NCBI GenBank assembly: GCA_021156105.1
Contig: JAJNBD010000009.1
Span: 1 to 64,000, forward strand
DNA from: Gammaproteobacteria bacterium
Lineage (GTDB): Bacteria > Pseudomonadota > Gammaproteobacteria > CAISUE01
Reading direction: 5' to 3'
Length of the DNA: 64,000 nt
The notes beneath the pieces were generated by a model. That model had not been told where the DNA came from. It searched no databases and was given only the letters and a program-made list of their open reading frames with translations. A program made the position numbers and the translations under genes. Positions 7,728 to 15,572 of the stretch are shown here, in pieces. Positions within the stretch are counted from its first letter, which is position 1. Every line of letters begins with the position of its first letter.

Positions 7728-8192
7728 TTAAGGTGGAAGAATAATTATTACATTAGTTTCTGGCCTGGGGGAGGCTATAGTACTAGTCTCCTCAATAGAT
7801 GAGCCTAACTTTTTATAATCAACTATTTGTATGTGTTTAGGGTCTAAGTTTTTTTGGGAAACCAAAAAATCTTTTATAGCCTGCGCTCTGTGAGAGCGTA
7901 GATCGAAAGTATAGGATTCTGACCCCATCTCATCATCTTCACCTTGGAACCAAAATCTATAAATAGCTCGAGGCTCAATGTTTATTTGGGCGAGCTGTCT
8001 TTCCATGCTTGAGCTGAGTGTATCATAGCCAGATGGAAATCTTAGTCTGATATCATAAGCAATCTTGACCTGCGTCGAAGTTGCTGTATTTTTTGTTGCA
8101 GGGTCCGATACTTGGAGCTCTTCTAATGTTTCTGTCTGAGCATATGCGGTATATGTTGATATTAATAAAAACACAAAGAATGACTTTTTCAT
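7728..8192 (-). CDS. Secreted OmpA-like domain protein
   Basis: This is a 154-residue protein. The signal peptide covers residues 1-18 (MKKSFFVFLLISTYTAYA). The mature part has an OmpA-C-like fold: RLRFPSGYDTLSSS, then FDLRSHRAQAIKDFLVSQ with the usual R-A-AI--FL helix, and a closing strand NVIIILPP. OmpA-type domains bind peptidoglycan in the periplasm, but the classic N-D-R binding residues are not fully conserved here. The ATG has AGGAATTACA upstream. It lies 62 bp after the transporter gene, in the same direction as the sulfur-relay genes. Confidence 0.6.
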   Translation of the reverse strand: MKKSFFVFLLISTYTAYAQTETLEELQVSDPATKNTATSTQVKIAYDIRLRFPSGYDTLSSSMERQLAQINIEPRAIYRFWFQGEDDEMGSESYTFDLRSHRAQAIKDFLVSQKNLDPKHIQIVDYKKLGSSIEETSTIASPRPETNVIIILPP

Positions 8193-8254
8193 TGTAATTC
8201 CTGGCTAGATTTTAAAAATAAGTTATAGCTACGTAACAACAATTTTATCATAAC

Positions 8255-9685
8255 TTAAAGGTTGCGTTGTTTAGCATAAGATCCAAAGAATATCTTTAAA
8301 GCAATTAAAGAGAATACCCCCAATAGAATCGTAATGCTACCATAGTTCGCAAAAGCTTTAAGGTACATGGGGTTTGTAATATGGGGATTTATTTGTCCTT
8401 CTAGTTTGCTCGTCATAGTTGAGAAATAACTCATAAGGACACTAGCAATACCTGAACCAAGCTGAAAAAAACCAAGTAAGGAAGCTTCCATACCTTGTGG
8501 CGCAAGACTGTGTGATAGCGAATAGCCAATAGGATTGACATAGAGCTCGGCAATAGCTTGTGCAATATAGCAGAGGACAATCCAGAATAGTCCAATAAAG
8601 CCAAGTGCTCCAGAAAAGTAAATGCCAGCTACTAGAATAAGGTAGCTTAGGCCCATTAATAGTATGCCGCATGATAATTTAAAAGATGCGTCGGCTTCAG
8701 ATTTAATTTGCTTATTTCTGATGCCAAGAAATGGGCCTAGTATTACAATGATAAGCGAATTTATTGCCATTATTGTAGGTGTGGGAATTGTTATGCCAAA
8801 AAGCTCTCTATATACGTTTCTTTCAATAAATAGCGTAAGTACTGTAGGAGTCATGACAAAAAGTGCTCCAAAACCAATGCTAATCCAAGTGATAAAAAGA
8901 AATACCCTTAATTTCTTGCGCTTTGAAGCTTCTAGTCGGAAGCTATAAAAAATAAGGAAAACTGTAATTATCAATCCAAAAGCTAAAATGAGTGCATTGC
9001 AGATTTCAGGAAAATGAAAAGCCATAATGCAAAGAGGAATTGCAAGCCATAAAAGGATTGTTCCATAGAATTTTTGAGAAAGAGAAAACTTTTTCTCTCC
9101 TTGAAGCTCGTTTAATAGTAAGTAACCTAGAAAGCCACCAGAATTTAAAATTGCTCCTATGATAAAGGTTATAGGGTAACCGAGATGCTGAGACAAAAAT
9201 CCTGCGCTACTTGTTGCTATCACCCCTCCGATATTTACTGCGATATAGGCTAAGATGAAAGCATGTTGGCGCTTGGGGTGGGTTATCGGGAAAAGTTCGC
9301 CGACAAGACAATAAAGGTTTGGTACCTGTAAACAAGTCCCAACAGCGAATATTGCAACAGCTGCATAAAAGATATGCAAGTTACTTATTGCCATTAAGAG
9401 AATGGCAATCGTTTGAATAGGAATTGCGTAAAGCGTAGCTCTCTTATGGCCAAAGAAATTATCACCAAGGTAGCCGCCAAATAGAGGGCAGCCAAAAATA
9501 ATAGCACCATAGGCAGCAAATAATGTGTAAGCTTGATGATCAGTTAGGTGGAACGCTTGCGTACAATAGAGAGTCATTAGGCTAAACACGTACATAAAGC
9601 CTATCATGCTAAATACCTGCATTAAGCAAATGCCAAGAAGGCCTCTATTGGCAGTGTTAGTTTGATTTGTTAGTGTCATATCCAT
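8255..9685 (-). CDS. POT/PTR-family proton-coupled peptide transporter (MFS)
   Basis: This 476-residue protein has about 12-14 hydrophobic segments. Features fit the proton-dependent oligopeptide transporter group: GGYLGDNFFGHKRATLY (about residues 73-89, the POT GG-LAD-LGK-T region), IAVNIGG in the next helix, and IAELYVNPIGYSLSHSLAPQGMEA near residues 385-407 (the E-SP-G-x-S signature). These carriers move di- and tripeptides with protons. In this setting it could import substrate or export a small peptide product. The start ATG has AGGAATTAGAT and lies 15 bp after the E1 gene, so the two are in one transcript. Confidence 0.8.
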   Translation of the reverse strand: MDMTLTNQTNTANRGLLGICLMQVFSMIGFMYVFSLMTLYCTQAFHLTDHQAYTLFAAYGAIIFGCPLFGGYLGDNFFGHKRATLYAIPIQTIAILLMAISNLHIFYAAVAIFAVGTCLQVPNLYCLVGELFPITHPKRQHAFILAYIAVNIGGVIATSSAGFLSQHLGYPITFIIGAILNSGGFLGYLLLNELQGEKKFSLSQKFYGTILLWLAIPLCIMAFHFPEICNALILAFGLIITVFLIFYSFRLEASKRKKLRVFLFITWISIGFGALFVMTPTVLTLFIERNVYRELFGITIPTPTIMAINSLIIVILGPFLGIRNKQIKSEADASFKLSCGILLMGLSYLILVAGIYFSGALGFIGLFWIVLCYIAQAIAELYVNPIGYSLSHSLAPQGMEASLLGFFQLGSGIASVLMSYFSTMTSKLEGQINPHITNPMYLKAFANYGSITILLGVFSLIALKIFFGSYAKQRNL

Positions 9686-9700
9686 ATCTAATTCCTAATG

Positions 9701-10813
9701 CTATTTTGACTGTAGCCAGTTTTCTAAACCACCTTTCAGTGAAAATACATTCTGAGCCCCGTGGTTAATTAGTTCACGTAAGACATCGCCACTTCTAATA
9801 CCTTTTAGGCAGTAAACTATGGTTAAATCAGGAGCTAATTTTTTCTGAAGCACTGGCAATTCTGATGCTCGCTCAATTGGTATATTAATGCTGCTAGGTA
9901 AATTAAAAGCTTGAAATTCAGTAGGGCTTCTGACATCTACGAGAAGAATTTTTTTTGCTTTCTGCTCAAGAAGCTGTTTTAAAGCATGAGGTTCAATGCT
10001 AGGAAGATTTGTGCAAGTTAAGCTAGGTGTTTGCTCATGTATCTTGTCTAGAGAGGTTATTTTCCCAGAGCATAACACGCAGTTATCTCTTTTCTTAAAG
10101 TCTAATTTTTTAATATTTAAGGAGAGAGTATCTATGGAGATTAACGTGCTCGAATAAATAGGTGTTAAGCCAACTATAATCTTTATAGCTTCAGTTGCAG
10201 CAAGCGAGCCTATAATGCCTGTGGTTGCCCCTAGAATACCGGACTCAGCGCAATTAGGAATTAAGTTTTCTGGAGGCGCCTCTGGATATAAACAGCGGTA
10301 GCAGGGACCGTTATGATAGTTAAAAACGGAAAGCTGGCCTGTAAACTGATAGACGCTTGCTGAGATTAAAGGTTTTTTCGCTAAGAAAGTTGCATCATTA
10401 ACAAGATAGCGAGTAGGGTAATTATCTGACCCATCGAGGACTATGTCATATTGAGATATTAATTCTAGTGCGTTTGGTAAACTCAGATTTTCTGGATAAG
10501 TTTTGATCTCAACAGAGGTATTAATTTCCTTTAAGCGTTTGCTAGCGATAGTAACTTTTAATTCACCACAATCTTCCTCTGTATATAAGATTTGACGTTG
10601 GAGATTGTCAGAACTAATAATGTCACCATCTATTATGCCGACTTTTCCTATACCAGCGGCCACAAGGTAATATAAGGCGGGGGAGCCAAGCCCGCCTGCG
10701 CCAATGCAAAGGATGGAGGATTGTTTTAACTTTTCTTGTCCAGTCTTTCCTATTTGTGGGAGCGCCATTTGGCGTGAATAATGAATTACTTCTTTGAGGC
10801 ATAAGTTGCTCAT
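9701..10813 (-). CDS. moeZ: MoeB/ThiF-type E1 enzyme with C-terminal rhodanese domain
   Basis: This 370-residue protein starts at the ATG at 10813, which has AGGA upstream. An earlier in-frame ATG at 10843 would overlap the upstream gene. It has a nucleotide loop GAGGLGSP (residues 38-45), SDNLQRQ, structural zinc pairs CYRC (171/174) and CVLC (245/248), and a candidate catalytic Cys188. Residues 275-370 form a rhodanese domain with persulfide Cys335 in YCLKGIRSG. Such enzymes adenylate the C-terminal Gly-Gly of a MoaD/ThiS/CysO-type carrier and load it with sulfur as thiocarboxylate. The partner gene lies just upstream. In this cluster it most likely supplies sulfur for thioamide formation. 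Confidence 0.9.
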   Translation of the reverse strand: MSNLCLKEVIHYSRQMALPQIGKTGQEKLKQSSILCIGAGGLGSPALYYLVAAGIGKVGIIDGDIISSDNLQRQILYTEEDCGELKVTIASKRLKEINTSVEIKTYPENLSLPNALELISQYDIVLDGSDNYPTRYLVNDATFLAKKPLISASVYQFTGQLSVFNYHNGPCYRCLYPEAPPENLIPNCAESGILGATTGIIGSLAATEAIKIIVGLTPIYSSTLISIDTLSLNIKKLDFKKRDNCVLCSGKITSLDKIHEQTPSLTCTNLPSIEPHALKQLLEQKAKKILLVDVRSPTEFQAFNLPSSINIPIERASELPVLQKKLAPDLTIVYCLKGIRSGDVLRELINHGAQNVFSLKGGLENWLQSK

Positions 10814-10820
10814 AAAAGTC

Positions 10821-11087
10821 CTATCCACCAGATATAGAAACAATTATTTCAAGAGTATCGCTTGGGTTTAAATCTTTAGTATCCACAAAATTTAATCTTG
10901 AGCCATTTAAATAAATATTAACAAATCCATTTAATTGCCCCTCATTATTAAAGATAACGTTATATAGATCGGGGTAAATGTTTTTAAGTTCATTTTTAAA
11001 GCTATTAAGTGTATTGGTATCCAAAGAAAATTCTTCTTGGCCTGTGCAATATTTCTTTAAAAAAGGGGAGACTAGAATAGTTGTCAT
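10821..11087 (-). CDS. MoaD/ThiS-like ubiquitin-fold sulfur carrier
   Basis: This 88-residue protein has a beta-grasp pattern. It starts MTTILVSPFLKKYC, has the middle segment VNIYLNGSRL, and ends DTLEIIVSISGG. The terminal Gly-Gly is the site that E1 enzymes adenylate and convert to thiocarboxylate. It is slightly longer than MoaD (about 80) and close to CysO-type carriers. The stop is 7 bp before the E1 ATG, so the two are coupled. No molybdopterin or thiazole genes are nearby, so a dedicated role in the YcaO-TfuA pathway is favoured over general cofactor synthesis. There is no clear ribosome site, and the transcript may have a very short leader. Confidence 0.82.
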   Translation of the reverse strand: MTTILVSPFLKKYCTGQEEFSLDTNTLNSFKNELKNIYPDLYNVIFNNEGQLNGFVNIYLNGSRLNFVDTKDLNPSDTLEIIVSISGG

Positions 11088-11105
11088 TGTAGAGGAAAAT
11101 AAAAT

Positions 11106-11134
11106 ATTATACGATTATGATACTGCTTTTTTAA
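11106..11134 (-). promoter_or_regulatory. Possible promoter of the sulfur-carrier operon
   Basis: On the minus strand, TATAAT (11111-11106) lies 17 bp from a weak TTAAAA (11134-11129). The ATG at 11087 is close, leaving a leader of only about a dozen bases. Confidence 0.35.
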
Positions 11135-11489
11135 GGAAAATGTTAGGGTTTTTTTCTTAAGCAAGCTATGAATAAAATGTGAGCGAAGACCAAGGCTCCT
11201 CCTATTTTAAGATCCAATCTGTTACCTATTCGCATCTTCAACTCAATTTTTAATGCAGCAAGGTCGGATTTGCGGTGTACTCGGCAAGATCAACTAAAGA
11301 ATGACGAGCAAAGGGATAGTGGGGTTTTAAGCAGCTTATAAAACATACATGTGCTTTATGGATGTACCAAAATTGTACCAAACTAACCTCAGTGTAGGTT
11401 GGTTTTGGTAGATTTTGATCAATTAGTGATGGTGCTAAAAGCTATACGGGATACGAGTTTAAACGATTTTATGAGAATCAAACTCCTGC
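11135..11489. other. Non-coding end of the island with integrase-arm-like repeats
   Basis: There is no supportable gene. Two direct copies of TGTACCAAA lie at 11363-11371 and 11374-11382, spaced like integrase arm sites. They overlap an imperfect hairpin around AACCT-CAGTGT-AGGTT (about 11378-11409). The position next to the tRNA fragment fits the arm region of an attachment site. This is suggestive only. Confidence 0.35.
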
Positions 11490-11534
11490 CTACGAACCAG
11501 TAGGTCGGGAGTTCGAATCTCTCCGGGCGCGCCA
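11490..11534 (+). other. 3' fragment of tRNA-Arg(ACG): island attachment scar
   Basis: Bases 11490-11534 read from the anticodon loop (CTACGAA, anticodon ACG) through CCAGT, the variable loop, a full T-arm with GTTCGAATC, and the acceptor end CGGGCGC-GCCA. The matching 5' half is absent: the preceding bases do not form the anticodon stem. Tyrosine integrases commonly use tRNA 3' halves as core sites, leaving an intact tRNA at one end and a 3' copy at the other. The orientation puts the inserted DNA to the left. The acceptor matches the tRNA-Arg(TCT) at 34191, but the arms differ. Confidence 0.75.
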
Positions 11535-11576
11535 GACAAAAAATAGCCACCGCAAGGTGGCTTTTTTTTGTCTGGT
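11532..11576. terminator. Bidirectional intrinsic terminator after the tRNA-Arg fragment
   Basis: The core stem is AGCCACC-GCAA-GGTGGCT (11545-11562) followed by a run of T. It is extended outward by CCAGACAAAAAA and TTTTTTGTCTGG with one mismatch. It works on either strand and probably served the original tRNA-Arg gene. Confidence 0.85.
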
Positions 11577-11615
11577 GTGTTCGGAGTATAATAGGGGGCG
11601 CTCACCTAAGAACAT

Positions 11616-11719
11616 AAAACTTTAACACGCAGTCTGTAATTTTCATAATTCCGAAATCCGTAAGCCCAGCGTTGAATAAGCTTCATCTTTCAATGGAAAC
11701 CTTCTGTAATCCCATTATT
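11616..11719 (-). pseudogene. ISL3-type transposase C-terminal remnant
   Basis: The minus-strand reading gives NGITEGFH, an in-frame stop, then KMKLIQRWAYGFRNYENYRL and RVKVLCS before TAG. The pattern NG--EG---K-K--KR-AYGFRNFENYRLR is the C-terminus of ISL3-family DDE transposases. Only about 34 codons remain and one is a stop, so it is dead. It lies just outside the tRNA-Arg scar. Confidence 0.6.
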
Positions 11720-11756
11720 TTTAGTGAATCTTTATTTTTTGGGGTTAACAAAAAAA

Positions 11757-12287
11757 TTAGTGGTTTGGAGAAGAAAGGAAATTTAAAAGGGTTTGCTTAT
11801 CATGTTTGTTTTTTACGATAACAATGAACGTGTTATTCTGCAAAGTTTTAAGCAAAGATAATAACATTGGTTTGCGTTTTAGAGGGAATTGCCAAATGCG
11901 CTGAATAAATTCCCAGCTTAATTTTTCTTTGCAGCCTGGTGCTCTACCGGGGCGTTCCTTAAAAAGGTGTTTTAGCCAACGCCATAAAATACGAATAAGA
12001 CAAGTATAACGAGGTGTGTCTACCCATATGATTAAATCTGCGTAAGAGGCACGTTTGGCAAGGGTATTAGAAAAATGGCCGTCCATTATCCATCTTGGTT
12101 GCTCACAGAGTGCTTGTACTTTTTTCCCCCAAACATCATGATTAAGTTCTTGCCAATTAGGCAGCCAGTAATATTGATCTAAATGAATAATGGGTAATCC
12201 AGTTATCCTAGCTAATTCAAACGATAAGCAGGTTTTTCCAGCGCCGCAACTACCTACGACTAAGATACGATTAATGGGAGCATGCAT
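11757..12287 (-). CDS. P-loop NTPase, adenylate-kinase/topology-modulation-like
   Basis: This 176-residue protein starts at an ATG with a strong AAAGGAGG site. An earlier in-frame start at 12338 lacks one. The Walker A motif GSCGAGKT is at residues 12-19. It is followed by LDQYYWLPNW and W-MDGHF, a pattern seen in small kinase-like proteins annotated as DNA topology modulation protein (FlaR) or shikimate-kinase-like ATPases. Then come IIWVDTP and a basic helical lid. The substrate is unknown. It stands alone and is divergent from the receiver gene at 12438. Confidence 0.65.
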   Translation of the reverse strand: MHAPINRILVVGSCGAGKTCLSFELARITGLPIIHLDQYYWLPNWQELNHDVWGKKVQALCEQPRWIMDGHFSNTLAKRASYADLIIWVDTPRYTCLIRILWRWLKHLFKERPGRAPGCKEKLSWEFIQRIWQFPLKRKPMLLSLLKTLQNNTFIVIVKNKHDKQTLLNFLSSPNH

Positions 12288-12437
12288 TATGCAGGCCTCC
12301 TTTCTTGAGATAATTTTTTTACTGCGATATGGAAACATTATTTGGGAGATGCAATATTTTTGCCTATCTTTTGAAGTTAATATTCTGTTAAGAATGACTA
12401 TGTTAGAATAATTTTATTTATAAAAAGAAAAAAACTT

Positions 12438-13172
12438 ATGTTATTATTTGGGAAGAGCTCGGCACTAACTACTGCTCCTATTTCTTCTGGGACAAAAAAT
12501 CCTCAGGAAATTAGCACGCTTAAACTAGGTGCAGGCAGTAAGATAAAAATCTTTATCACGGATGACCAGTTTCTTATCAGAAGCCTCATTAAAAAATTAG
12601 CAAGCAAATATCTCCAGGCTGAAACTGACGAAATTATAGAATGTTCAGATGGCCTTGCGTTAGCTACCGCTTATGTTGCTTATCGCCGTGAACATCCTAA
12701 TACATCAGTAGTCATTTTTTTAGATCAAAATATGGGTGGCCTTGAAAAAAGTGGCCTCATTGCTTTAGAAAAAATACGCTGTTTAGAAGCAGAAAGCCAA
12801 TGGGAAAAGGCAGAAGTGCTACCGATTTCTAATGAGTCTGAATCAATAGAAACCATGGCTGCAAAATTTGATATTGTTAGGCTGAAGAGCAGCGCACCAC
12901 TGAAAACACCGGATTATTTTCTTGCATGCCTTGCGGCGATCCCATTTTTAGATCATCAAGCTTTTTTGGATAAATGTTCTTTAATTAATGAGTCTACCCC
13001 TCATCGCGCTAGAGCGCTGCAGCCATTGCAAATAGTAGGAGCAGCGGCAGCTTCAGCTGACACTCTTACCGATGCTGGTAAAGCTAGGCCGCGTAGCCCT
13101 GATGAGTGCAGTTCTGAAGAAAATTTAACCCCGGACTTAAACGCCGCGTCGTTTTCTCGCCCTCAAATTTAG
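12438..13172 (+). CDS. Receiver-only response-regulator protein with disordered tail
   Basis: This is a 244-residue protein. Residues 36-165 form a receiver domain that keeps its key residues: the acidic pair in FITDDQF (about 42-43), the phospho-acceptor Asp in FLDQNMGG (about residue 95), Ser in LPISN, and the switch Lys in VRLKSSAPL. There is no output domain. The last 50 residues are Ala/Ser/Pro-rich and look disordered. It could work like CheY or as a phosphate sink. No histidine kinase lies nearby. A weak ribosome site and a lone setting limit further inference. Confidence 0.6.
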   Translation: MLLFGKSSALTTAPISSGTKNPQEISTLKLGAGSKIKIFITDDQFLIRSLIKKLASKYLQAETDEIIECSDGLALATAYVAYRREHPNTSVVIFLDQNMGGLEKSGLIALEKIRCLEAESQWEKAEVLPISNESESIETMAAKFDIVRLKSSAPLKTPDYFLACLAAIPFLDHQAFLDKCSLINESTPHRARALQPLQIVGAAAASADTLTDAGKARPRSPDECSSEENLTPDLNAASFSRPQI

Positions 13173-13184
13173 CTAGAGGGTTTA

Positions 13185-14690
13185 TCATTTGCGTGTTTGG
13201 CACACGATGCCTATGAGTAAAGTTAGCGCAGACAAAACAATAAATAACCATAAACAGTTTTGGATAGCATGCAAATGCGCCTGATACATTAATTGTTCAA
13301 GTAGGGGCTTAATATTTTCAGGAATGCTATTGAGATAAGAGATTTTTTGGTGGTTGACGAGTAGGGTATGAATAACCTGTTGGAAACCTAAAAGTTTAGA
13401 GTTTTGTGTTAGAAGTTTATCTGTAAAATCAATGGTAAATTCCATATATAAACTGGTTATCAGTGCGGCTCCTACTGCGCTCCCTAGCCACCGCAGCATC
13501 ATGCTGACACCTGAGCCGATACCTGCTTGGCTTTTATCAATTTGGCTTAAGGCCATTGGGACTGAACAAGAATTTACGGCAGAATAAGATAAGCCAAATA
13601 AGCCAAAGCATATAGCCAGTGGAAGGATAGAGGTTTGATTTAGCACAAGAAGCATGAATAAAAAGGCCATTGTGCTGATCAAAAAACCTAGATTGATTAA
13701 TGAAAGTGGAGAAAATCGCGTACTTAGCTTGATAATCGAAGGTGAGGCTAGTAACAAAGCTAAACCAAATGGTGAAAAATAAATACCTGTGTGGCTTGGA
13801 CTAATGCTCAGTACAGTTTGTAAATAAAAGCCAAAAATAATCATCCAAGCCGTCATTAAAAAGTAGCAGACAAAACCAAAGAAATTTGCAGTCACAAAGT
13901 TACGGTTGCAAAACAAACTCAGCGCAAGCATTGGATCTGAGATGCTTTTTTCAATTTTAATAAAACCTACAAATAACAATATTGAAACTACTAAACAGCT
14001 AATCGTTAAAGGGCTTAGCCAGCCCCAACTTTGGCCTTTGCTGAGTGTAACCGTTATTAAGCCAATGGTTAGCGTAAATAATATAAAGCCTATTTTGTCA
14101 AGTTTGGCGCCAGCGGATTTCGATAAGATTGATGGTAAACAAAAATAAATTAATACTAAGCAAATGATGCCAAAAGGAACGTTGATTAAAAAAATTGCAC
14201 GCCAAGAAAAGTTTTGTACAAGATATCCGCCTAATAATGGCCCAAGCACCATGCCAAAGCCGGTGAAGCCAAGCAGCGCGCTAATCCAGCCTGCACGCTG
14301 CTTTGGTTGGCAATAGCTGTTTACGATAGCAATTGAGCTTGTGATCATTGTTCCTGAGCTAATGCCTTGTAAGAAACGCATAAAAATTAAAAGATAAATA
14401 TTATTGCTTGCGGCAATGATTGCCGACGAAAGGGTAAAGCCAAAAACGCCAATGGCAAAGATTTTTTTGCGATCATAAATATCAGCTAAGCGTCCAGCGC
14501 TAACAAGGAAGCTTGAGTCTCCAATGGCAAAAGCGGTAAGAATCCATTGGATCATCGTAAGATTAATCGAAAAAGTTTTTATGAGAGGATCAATGGCGAC
14601 AGCAAGGGCTAGAAAATCAACGCCAACCATCAAACTTGCAAACGAAAGTGTAAAAAAAATGAAAAAACTTTTTAAAGAAGTATTATCCAT
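13185..14690 (-). CDS. DHA2-family (EmrB/QacA) MFS multidrug exporter
   Basis: This 501-residue protein has about 14 transmembrane helices. The first helix region reads VGVDFLALAVAIDPLIKTF. The MFS motif A-like loop GRLADIYDRKKIFAIG is at about residues 62-77, and motif C-like GPLLGGYLVQNFSWRAIFLINVPFG is at about residues 155-178, typical of the 14-helix drug/proton antiporters. Substrates cannot be predicted. It is a single-gene unit, convergent with the receiver gene (12 bp between stops). No membrane-fusion partner is adjacent. Confidence 0.85.
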   Translation of the reverse strand: MDNTSLKSFFIFFTLSFASLMVGVDFLALAVAIDPLIKTFSINLTMIQWILTAFAIGDSSFLVSAGRLADIYDRKKIFAIGVFGFTLSSAIIAASNNIYLLIFMRFLQGISSGTMITSSIAIVNSYCQPKQRAGWISALLGFTGFGMVLGPLLGGYLVQNFSWRAIFLINVPFGIICLVLIYFCLPSILSKSAGAKLDKIGFILFTLTIGLITVTLSKGQSWGWLSPLTISCLVVSILLFVGFIKIEKSISDPMLALSLFCNRNFVTANFFGFVCYFLMTAWMIIFGFYLQTVLSISPSHTGIYFSPFGLALLLASPSIIKLSTRFSPLSLINLGFLISTMAFLFMLLVLNQTSILPLAICFGLFGLSYSAVNSCSVPMALSQIDKSQAGIGSGVSMMLRWLGSAVGAALITSLYMEFTIDFTDKLLTQNSKLLGFQQVIHTLLVNHQKISYLNSIPENIKPLLEQLMYQAHLHAIQNCLWLFIVLSALTLLIGIVCQTRK

Positions 14691-14803
14691 AATAATAACT
14701 GTTAATGCTTTCCAAGTATTATATACCTAGGGGCGTAAAGAGAGAAATTAAACAAATAACTTTTAGGGTGATTGCAAAAAAGAAGTGTTATGTGGCCATG
14801 GTT

Positions 14804-15511
14804 TTATAGTCCAGGGCCGTCAAATTGGATGTGTGGTGAAGAGAGTAGGAATGGTTTTTGCTTTTTACGACAAATGACCCAGTCAATTTGTAAGAAAATT
14901 TCTTGGGGTAGTTTATCTTGGAGAAAGCGGCGAAAAGCACTAAAATGTAAATCGCTTGGTCGATAGTGTCCGCTTTTTTGATTGACGATTTTAATTATTC
15001 CCTTGCTATCAATATAGCATTCACCTGCGCAAGCAACATCTGCGCCTGCAAAAAAAGAAGAATGCTTGATTTTTAAAAGTGAATTTGAAGAAGTGGTAAG
15101 ATAGGCACGCACTTTATCTGCTGGCTTACTTGCAGTGAAGAAGATGCTTTTTTCATCAAGATCGATTGAGTCAAATGCTGAAGCAGTTGTTGGTTGTGAA
15201 TGAATAATTACATCATAATTTTTTGAGCTGCCTTGGTCGGGTGTAAGATATAAACGATGTGTGATAGGATTTAGGGCATAAATATATAATCCTTCAGTAA
15301 TTCTGGGTATATCAGGGCGATTAATATAATGCAGCCCGCCAGTTTCGCTGAAAAATACGCGAAAATCTTCTAGGAATTCTGAAAAAAACAAGGTTTCATT
15401 TGCGTCGTTGGGAGAAAGATCATGGACGTTAATATATTTTTTAAAGAGGGTGCAAGGGTTTGTGATAACGCCAAGATCATCACAGCTTAGCACGGGAGAG
15501 GCTGGTTTCAT
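14804..15511 (-). CDS. Unknown protein with SGHYRP motif
   Basis: I cannot assign a family to this 235-residue soluble protein. The C-terminal half contains GECYIDSKGIIKIVNQKSGH followed by YRPSDLHFSAFRRFLQ. This G-aaaa-dG-I-aI-n-SGHY-Ps pattern appears near the C-terminus of assorted effector-like proteins of intracellular bacteria. The N-terminal region is acidic and aromatic. There is no signal peptide, and the ribosome site is weak. An effector role is only a guess. Its 5' end is divergent from the ceramidase-like gene. Confidence 0.5.
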   Translation of the reverse strand: MKPASPVLSCDDLGVITNPCTLFKKYINVHDLSPNDANETLFFSEFLEDFRVFFSETGGLHYINRPDIPRITEGLYIYALNPITHRLYLTPDQGSSKNYDVIIHSQPTTASAFDSIDLDEKSIFFTASKPADKVRAYLTTSSNSLLKIKHSSFFAGADVACAGECYIDSKGIIKIVNQKSGHYRPSDLHFSAFRRFLQDKLPQEIFLQIDWVICRKKQKPFLLSSPHIQFDGPGL

Positions 15512-15572
15512 AATTATTTATTTTTGTTTTTTTTATTTTACTAAAGTGAAGCTTAAGGATTGCTTAATAGTG

